Shown here: positions 40,884-46,254 of the stretch, one piece after another
How positions within the stretch are numbered: the first letter of the stretch is position 1
How the letters are laid out: every line of letters starts with the position of its first letter
Made by a program: the position numbers and the translations under genes
Source: CAZDCZ01 sp964504155
GTDB taxonomy: Bacteria > Bacteroidota > Bacteroidia > Bacteroidales > UBA12077
NCBI GenBank assembly: GCA_964504155.1
Contig: CAZDCZ010000008.1
Location: 1 to 46,254 of the forward strand
Length of the DNA stretch: 46,254 nt
Direction of reading: 5' to 3'
Notes under the pieces: generated by a model
The model's database searches: none
Told to the model about the DNA's origin: nothing
Seen by the model: only the letters and a program-made list of their open reading frames with translations

Positions 40884-43800
40884 ATGCGAACTAAAATAAT
40901 TAAAATATTATTGATAGTAATATTTTTGTTTGTAAATAATCTTGTTTTCTCTCAAAAACAAAGTGTATTTATAAAGCACTATACTATTGACGATGGTTTG
41001 TCGCAAACGAGTGTTAATTGTGTTATTCAAGATTCTCGAGGATTTATTTGGATAGGAACACAAAGTGGACTCAGTAAATATGACGGATATAAATTCACAA
41101 ACTTTAAATACCAACCAAACGATACTAATAGTATCTCTAATAATTATATTTATTCTATGTGTGAAGATAATGATGGTAATCTTTGGATAGGAACCAAAGG
41201 TGGACTTAATAAATATGATTTTAAAGAGAATAAATTTTATAGGTTTTTTACCGATATTGATGATATAGAGATAGATGATAATAGAATATTTTCGGTATTG
41301 CTTGATTCTAAGGGAGATATATGGTTTAAGACAATTTCGCATTTAAGTCGATTAAATACTAAAGATTATTTAGTTAGACATTACCGTCATTACAATAATA
41401 TCTTTAGTTTTATTTCAGACATTACAACTTTTTCCATTATTGAAGACAATAATGGAAATTTATGGTTAGGAACAGAAGATGGATTAAATTTTTTCGATAG
41501 AAATTTAGAAATTTTTAAGAGATATTATTATGATAAAAATAATCCTAATAGTATTAATAGTAATCATATTAGAAAAATATTCTTCGATAGTAAGAAGAAT
41601 CTTTGGATTGGGACAGATAAGGGATTAAATTTATTTAATCCCCAAACGCAAGGCTTTAAACATATACCATTTAAGAACAATAAAAGTAAACAAATAGAAA
41701 GCCAAAGAATAAATGATATCTATGAAGATATTTCAGGATTATTATGGTTAGGAACAGATGGTGGATTAAAAGTATTAAATAGAGACTATAATTTTTATGA
41801 TGATTATAAAGAACTTAAATATGAATTGAATGTTCTTGTAACATCATCAATCCGAGCAATTACTCAAGATGAAAACGGAATTTTCTGGATTGGGACATTA
41901 AAAGGTTTAGTTAGAATAAACCGAAATACAAAAAGAATTAATTTATATTCTAAAACAACAAGTGGAGTTTCTTTATTTACGAATAATCATATTTCGGCAA
42001 TTTATTTAGAGAATGAATTTCTTTGGGTAGGAACTAGAGGAAGTGGATTACATAAGTATAATAGAGAAACAGGGAAGATTATTAAGTATAATTCTAAGAA
42101 TAGTATAATTAATAATGATTTTATTTGTAATATTTTCAGAGATAGTAAAAATAGATTGTGGATTGCTACCCAAAATGGAGTTTATTATTTCGATTCAGGT
42201 AGAAGGAAAATAAACTATTTCCCGAAATATGAATTTGAAAATAATAGAATATATGAAATATATGAAGATTCAAAAAATAGTTTATGGTTTTGTACTTCGT
42301 ATGGTTTGTATAAATATTCAAATAATAATTTAGAAAGTTTTTTTCACGATATATCAAATAAAAAAACTATTAGTTCAAATGTTATATATAATATTTTGGA
42401 AGATAAAGATGTATTTTGGATTGGGACAGATAAGGGATTAAATAAGTTTAATAAGTCAACCGGAGAGTTCTTTTGTTATAAAAAAGAACAAGGAAAATTT
42501 AATTGTATTAGCTGTAACGATGTTGTTTATCTTCATCAAGATATTGATGATAACAATATTCTATGGCTAGGGACATTGTTTGGACTAAATAAATACGAAA
42601 AAAAAGCAGATAAGTTTTTATCATATACTAAAGCAGATGGCTTACCCGATAATGTTGTATATTCTATTATTGAGAATGGGAACAATAATTTATGGTTAAG
42701 CACTAATCGTGGGATTTCTCAATTTAATAAGGATAGACAAGAATTTCATAACTTTGGAATATCTGATGGATTACAAGATTATGAATTCAATATAGGAGCA
42801 TCTTATAAATCGCAAAATGGAGAAATATTTTTTGGTGGAATATCTGGGATAAATTCATTTTATCCAGATTCTATAATAATAAGTAGTATTCCACCTAAAA
42901 TTGCAATTACTCAAGTAGATGGTGTTGTTAAAAGCAAAAAAATAACCTATCCATCGACTATTAAATTATTACATTTGCCTTATAAAAATAATTTAGTAAC
43001 AATTGAATTTGCTGTCCTAGATTATACTAATTCAAAACAAAATAAGTATGCTTACAAATTAGAAGGAGTTGATAACGAATGGATTAATATAGGAAGTAGA
43101 CGCTATGCAACTTTTTCTAAATTAGCTCCCGGAAAATATACATTCCGAGTAAAAGGAGCAAATAGCGATTATGTTTGGAACGAAGAAGGAGTTGCTTTCG
43201 ATATTGTTGTAAAGACCCCTATTTGGGAAAAAAAAATATCTTATGTTCTATACATAATATTACTTATATTATTAATATTTTTCTTAATCCATTATAGAAC
43301 TAGACATTTAATAAAAACAAATATTAAATTAAAAGAGAAAGAACTTATTGCCAAGCAAGTTGCAAAACAAAAAGAAGAATTAAGTATAAAAAACAAGAAT
43401 ATTACAGATAGTATTATTTATGCAAAAAGAATTCAAGAATCACTACTTCCTTCGAAATTGTATTTTAAAGAATTATTACCAAAATCTTTCATCTTATTTA
43501 AACCAAAAGATATTGTAAGTGGCGATTTTTATTGGATAACACAAAAAAAAGATAAAATATTTGTTGTAGTTGCAGATTGTACCGGACATGGAGTCCCGGG
43601 AGCATTTATGTCGATTATTGGATTCGAATTACTAAGAAATATAATTGAAGACCAAAACATACAAGATGCTAGTGAAATAATATATTATCTGAATAAAGGG
43701 ATTATTGATACTATTGGGAAAGGAGATGATGCTGGGATTAAAGACGGTATGGACTTAGCTTTATGTGTGATTGATAAGGATAAAAGTATTCTTGAATATA

Positions 43801-44153
43801 GTGGAGCTTTTAGACCTTTATATATTGTTAGAGAAAATAAGATTAAAGAAATAAAAGGAGGCAGATTTTCTATAGGTATGCTTGGTATTGATGAAAAAGA
43901 TAAAATAGAAAAAGTAGTAATTGATATTGAAAAAGATGATGTTTTTTATATGTTTTCTGATGGTTATGCTGATCAATTCGGAGGACCTGATGGAAAAAAA
44001 TATAAATATAGAAGATTCCGTCATTTGCTTTTGAATATACATCAATATAATATGGAAGAACAAAAGTCTTTTTTAGATAAAAGCATCGAAGATTGGAAAG
44101 GAGACGAAGACCAGGTTGATGATATTATGATTGTAGGAATAAAACCTTTCTAA
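40884..44153 (+). CDS. Two-component-type propeller sensor with SpoIIE phosphatase output
   Basis: This 1089-residue membrane sensor starts with a signal peptide (IIKILLIVIFLFVNNLVFSQ). About 14 beta-propeller blades follow, each with a motif like LWIGTxxGLxxY, making two seven-bladed propellers in the periplasm. A Y_Y_Y domain is at about 700-783, one membrane helix at 786-804 (SYVLYIILLILLIFFLIHY), a coiled coil at about 808-850, and a PP2C/SpoIIE phosphatase from about 865. Metal-binding Asp residues are seen in DIVSGDFYW, VVADCTGHGVPGAFMS, KDGMDLALCVID and MFSDGYADQFGG, so it looks active. Hybrid sensors with this N-terminus usually carry a kinase; here the output is a Ser/Thr phosphatase, suggesting a partner-switching pathway. 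No anti-sigma partner is adjacent. Confidence 0.92.
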   Translation: MRTKIIKILLIVIFLFVNNLVFSQKQSVFIKHYTIDDGLSQTSVNCVIQDSRGFIWIGTQSGLSKYDGYKFTNFKYQPNDTNSISNNYIYSMCEDNDGNLWIGTKGGLNKYDFKENKFYRFFTDIDDIEIDDNRIFSVLLDSKGDIWFKTISHLSRLNTKDYLVRHYRHYNNIFSFISDITTFSIIEDNNGNLWLGTEDGLNFFDRNLEIFKRYYYDKNNPNSINSNHIRKIFFDSKKNLWIGTDKGLNLFNPQTQGFKHIPFKNNKSKQIESQRINDIYEDISGLLWLGTDGGLKVLNRDYNFYDDYKELKYELNVLVTSSIRAITQDENGIFWIGTLKGLVRINRNTKRINLYSKTTSGVSLFTNNHISAIYLENEFLWVGTRGSGLHKYNRETGKIIKYNSKNSIINNDFICNIFRDSKNRLWIATQNGVYYFDSGRRKINYFPKYEFENNRIYEIYEDSKNSLWFCTSYGLYKYSNNNLESFFHDISNKKTISSNVIYNILEDKDVFWIGTDKGLNKFNKSTGEFFCYKKEQGKFNCISCNDVVYLHQDIDDNNILWLGTLFGLNKYEKKADKFLSYTKADGLPDNVVYSIIENGNNNLWLSTNRGISQFNKDRQEFHNFGISDGLQDYEFNIGASYKSQNGEIFFGGISGINSFYPDSIIISSIPPKIAITQVDGVVKSKKITYPSTIKLLHLPYKNNLVTIEFAVLDYTNSKQNKYAYKLEGVDNEWINIGSRRYATFSKLAPGKYTFRVKGANSDYVWNEEGVAFDIVVKTPIWEKKISYVLYIILLILLIFFLIHYRTRHLIKTNIKLKEKELIAKQVAKQKEELSIKNKNITDSIIYAKRIQESLLPSKLYFKELLPKSFILFKPKDIVSGDFYWITQKKDKIFVVVADCTGHGVPGAFMSIIGFELLRNIIEDQNIQDASEIIYYLNKGIIDTIGKGDDAGIKDGMDLALCVIDKDKSILEYSGAFRPLYIVRENKIKEIKGGRFSIGMLGIDEKDKIEKVVIDIEKDDVFYMFSDGYADQFGGPDGKKYKYRRFRHLLLNIHQYNMEEQKSFLDKSIEDWKGDEDQVDDIMIVGIKPF

Positions 44154-44278
44154 AAACATTATTAAAAGTGTTATTAAACGGCGTACGAGGTTATTATCTT
44201 TTATTGTGCCTTATACTTTCTGAAATACTGCTATTTACCGAATATAAGAAATTTTTATTAAATGTTATATTGAAATAG
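44154..44278. other. Convergent intergenic gap
   Basis: This 125-bp gap separates the propeller-SpoIIE gene and the hybrid kinase, which converge. I found no clear hairpin terminator. A short near-repeat (ATTATTAAAAGTG and GTTATTAAACGG at 44159-44182) is the only pattern and is probably chance. Confidence 0.4.
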
Positions 44279-45988
44279 TTATTTTTTTAACTGAGTTTGC
44301 ATTTTATTAAGTAAAGTGTCAATTTGAAATGGTTTACTTAAATAGTCATCCATGCCTGCTGCAATACATTCTTCTTTGTCTCCAAGTAATGCATTTGCCG
44401 TAATAGCAATGATTGGAGTATGAGTGTTAGTGCTTTTTTCAATATTTCTTATTTTCTCTGTAGTAACAATTCCATTCATTATTGGCATCTGAATATCCAT
44501 TAAAATAATATCGTATTTTGCCGAGCCAAATTTGTCTAAGGCTTCTTTGCCATTATTAGCAATATCAATATTTTTAACAGCTTTTTTTAAGCTAAGTAAT
44601 ACTATTTTCTGATTTATTAAATTGTCTTCAACAAGTAAAATATTTGCATCTTTTAAATCAATTTTATTAATATCAGAATCAATAACTATTGGTGTTTGTT
44701 CAATTTTTGATGCAATTGAGTCAATAACTTTTTCTCCTTTTTTATAAATTGAAGAAAATTCAAATAGAAACTCGCCCGGTTGTAAAGAAATGTTTGAAAT
44801 TCCATTAATAGATGTAATAATTCGTTTAGCTATATTAAGGTCTAAAATCTTAGTGTATTTTGTTTGTTCATCTATTTTCGATATCGACTCAATAGCAGGA
44901 ATATGTATTAAGTTGTTCGATGATATTTTAAACGAAATAGTTACATTATTCGATTTCTCGTTCTTAGAAAAGACATCAATATTAATTGTTTTCTTTCCAC
45001 TTTTAGAAAATTTTAAAATAGTTTCTATAAGATTTAGAAATATTTGTTTTAGTTTAATTGGATCTCCATATAACATATAATCAATATCGCTTGAAATATT
45101 TATTGGAAAATAGATGTTTATAGAATCTTCTTTGGCGAAAAGTTTAATTGTGTTTTTAATTGTTAGTTCCAAATTAAAATATTGAGAATTATCTTCTCTT
45201 TGTTGGATGTCGACATCGGAAAGTTCTTTAATATTATTAACTACATTAACTAAGTTGTTAGTTGAAGCTTGTATAGTAGCAATTAAGTCGCGTTGTTTTT
45301 CATCAAGATTAGTATTGTTTACAATATTGGTTACAACAACTAAATTGTTTAATGGAGTTCGTATTTGATGAGATAGTTTTGTTAGAAATTCTTCTTTCGA
45401 TGCAAGCTTACTCGAAATATCCGAAATTTTCGTATTGCATTTATTTAAATCTCGATCTTTTAACCTGTTGTGTATTAGGGCTATAAGTAAAGTTGATATA
45501 TATAATAAAATAAAAAACAATTTAATATTAGTAGAATAATCGAAACAAAAAATAGCATTTTCGGGGATGAAAATAGGAATTACAATAATTAAGAAAAATA
45601 AAATAGAAAGAATATTCGTTTTCTTGAAATTACAAATAAAAGAAATTAATATAGGGAAAAGTGAATAAGATAATATTCCTTGTTGACTTATATTTTTTGT
45701 GAAAAACAATGCTAATAATAAAATAGAAATTGTAACACAATAAAAAATAGATGATAAATTTATATTATTTGTTTTTTTAAGAAAAAGTAAATTTAAAAAT
45801 AGAAGAATTAAAATAGGGAATAATATAATAGATAAGGAGTACCTTTCAGATAATAAGGAAATTAAACTAAATGTGCCTATTGTTATAATTGAGCATACAT
45901 TAATAAAATTTAGTAAAATGTAATTCGATTTATTGTTTACCTTATTTTTGTTTGAGAAAATATTTGTTATTTTTTCAATTAAATTCAT
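44279..45988 (-). CDS. Membrane hybrid histidine kinase with degenerate ATPase domain
   Basis: This 569-residue protein has about six membrane segments in residues 23-174, a short coil, a HisKA domain with phosphoacceptor His207 (KLSHQIRTPLNNL), an HATPase-like region at about 305-415 and a C-terminal receiver domain with Asp498 (IILMDIQMPIMNG). In the ATPase region the GDPIKLKQIFLNL start is kept. The N box (usual form NLxxNAxKFT) reads NLIETILKFS, the DTGxGI G1 box is not found, and the GLGL G2 box reads KILDLNIAKRI. ATP binding is therefore doubtful. It may act as a phosphatase, a relay or a partner of another kinase. There are no periplasmic sensor domains of note. Confidence 0.88.
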   Translation of the reverse strand: MNLIEKITNIFSNKNKVNNKSNYILLNFINVCSIITIGTFSLISLLSERYSLSIILFPILILLFLNLLFLKKTNNINLSSIFYCVTISILLLALFFTKNISQQGILSYSLFPILISFICNFKKTNILSILFFLIIVIPIFIPENAIFCFDYSTNIKLFFILLYISTLLIALIHNRLKDRDLNKCNTKISDISSKLASKEEFLTKLSHQIRTPLNNLVVVTNIVNNTNLDEKQRDLIATIQASTNNLVNVVNNIKELSDVDIQQREDNSQYFNLELTIKNTIKLFAKEDSINIYFPINISSDIDYMLYGDPIKLKQIFLNLIETILKFSKSGKKTINIDVFSKNEKSNNVTISFKISSNNLIHIPAIESISKIDEQTKYTKILDLNIAKRIITSINGISNISLQPGEFLFEFSSIYKKGEKVIDSIASKIEQTPIVIDSDINKIDLKDANILLVEDNLINQKIVLLSLKKAVKNIDIANNGKEALDKFGSAKYDIILMDIQMPIMNGIVTTEKIRNIEKSTNTHTPIIAITANALLGDKEECIAAGMDDYLSKPFQIDTLLNKMQTQLKK

Positions 45989-46051
45989 TTTGAAATATTT
46001 TTATAGAATTATATTATATGTACAGAATATAGATGTAAATAAAATTACTTA

Positions 46052-46086
46052 TTTTTTACAAGATATAAAATATATCTTGTAAAAAA
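46052..46086. terminator. Strong hairpin terminator, bidirectional
   Basis: TTTTTTACAAGATATA (46052-46067) pairs exactly with TATATCTTGTAAAAAA (46071-46086) around AAA. Flanking T and A tracts allow function in either direction. It lies upstream of the hybrid kinase (minus strand), so it probably terminates a minus-strand gene that enters from the right edge. Confidence 0.75.
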
Positions 46087-46148
46087 AATACAATATAGTA
46101 AATTATCTTGTAAATTTATAAAATAAACTTTCTAGTTTCAGGGCAAAC

Positions 46149-46253
46149 TCATACTTTAATATTTAAGACCTTTAGCAAATAGTCTTCATTCCGGTCGGAT
46201 TTAAGTCTTTTTCCTGCAATGCCAGGCTTTTCTGTTTTTTCATTTTTTAATAA
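46149..46253 (-). CDS. Possible 3' end of a gene cut by the right edge
   Basis: On the minus strand an open frame enters from the edge and reads LLKNEKTEKPGIAGKRLKSD followed by about 14 more residues ending in LNIKV and TGA at 46149-46151. It is 34 codons long. The strong terminator at 46052-46086 lies 60-100 nt downstream of its stop, as expected for a real gene end. Base composition is more GC-rich than the flanking intergenic DNA. I do not recognise the protein. Confidence 0.4.
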   Translation of the reverse strand, partial: LLKNEKTEKPGIAGKRLKSDRNEDYLLKVLNIKV

Positions 46254-46254
46254 A

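Noticed and set aside
40908..41342. 144-codon minus-strand ORF inside the propeller sensor gene
   Set aside because: Antisense to repeated propeller blades; Ile/Tyr-rich composition is typical of a shadow frame.
40884..43200. Repeated DNA in the sensor gene as a possible repeat array or CRISPR
   Set aside because: The periodicity encodes degenerate WIGT-GL propeller blades with varying spacing; DNA units are not identical.
1..46254. tRNA, rRNA, CRISPR arrays, prophage or defence islands
   Set aside because: No tRNA-like cloverleaf, conserved rRNA segment, regular direct-repeat array or phage/defence gene was recognised by eye. A tRNAscan or covariance-model scan was not possible.

Overview
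The window is AT-rich bacterial DNA from a member of the Bacteroidota, probably a Bacteroidales/Marinilabiliales-like lineage (inference). The evidence is a short primary sigma factor without region 1.1, a protein ending in a type IX secretion (gliding-motility-associated) C-terminal domain, a DUF4290 protein, an ISAon1-like ISL3 transposase relic, signal peptides cleaved before Gln, and several promoters that fit the Bacteroidota pattern TTG-N19/20-TAnnTTTG rather than the E. coli one.

Left part (1-19.2 kb), mostly minus strand: rpoD (plus) with its terminator; a graveyard at 1.44-2.47 kb where a decayed PAS-domain gene runs into a 5'-truncated ISL3-family transposase that carries a small insert flanked by 9-bp repeats; a ppx/gppA-like phosphatase followed by a sigma-54-activator-type response regulator that lacks a DNA-binding domain; a hairpin MITE-like repeat; a NatAB-type ABC exporter; a secreted caspase-like peptidase; a DUF4290-murA-grpE-dnaJ group; a UvrD/PcrA helicase; a T9SS cargo protein (plus); and an EF-G paralogue that has lost the switch-II histidine.

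Central part (19.5-37.5 kb), plus strand: one uninterrupted str-S10-spc-alpha supercluster, rpsL-rpsG-fusA-rpsJ-rplCDWB-rpsS-rplV-rpsC-rplP-rpmC-rpsQ-rplNXE-rpsNH-rplFR-rpsE-rpmD-rplO-secY-map-infA-rpmJ-rpsMKD-rpoA-rplQ. A promoter candidate precedes rpsL and a terminator follows rplQ. The 38-codon rpmJ lies between infA and rpsM. The cluster supplies ribosomal proteins, the translocation factor, the protein-export channel, N-terminal methionine processing, IF-1 and the RNA polymerase alpha subunit. The EF-G paralogue is divergent from this cluster across a 401-bp region.

Right part (37.5-46.25 kb): eno with its own well-formed promoter and terminator; a long UbiD-family decarboxylase; a 1089-residue sensor with 14 propeller blades and a SpoIIE-type phosphatase output; a convergent membrane hybrid histidine kinase whose ATP-binding domain looks degenerate; a strong terminator; and possibly the 3' end of another gene at the right edge.

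Most of the window is housekeeping and conventional. The observations most worth checking are three proteins with altered catalytic motifs (EF-G paralogue, MurA with Asp for Cys, hybrid kinase without N/G boxes), the nested relic at 1.4-2.5 kb and the hairpin repeat at 4.8 kb. I did not find convincing evidence of a new multi-gene system.
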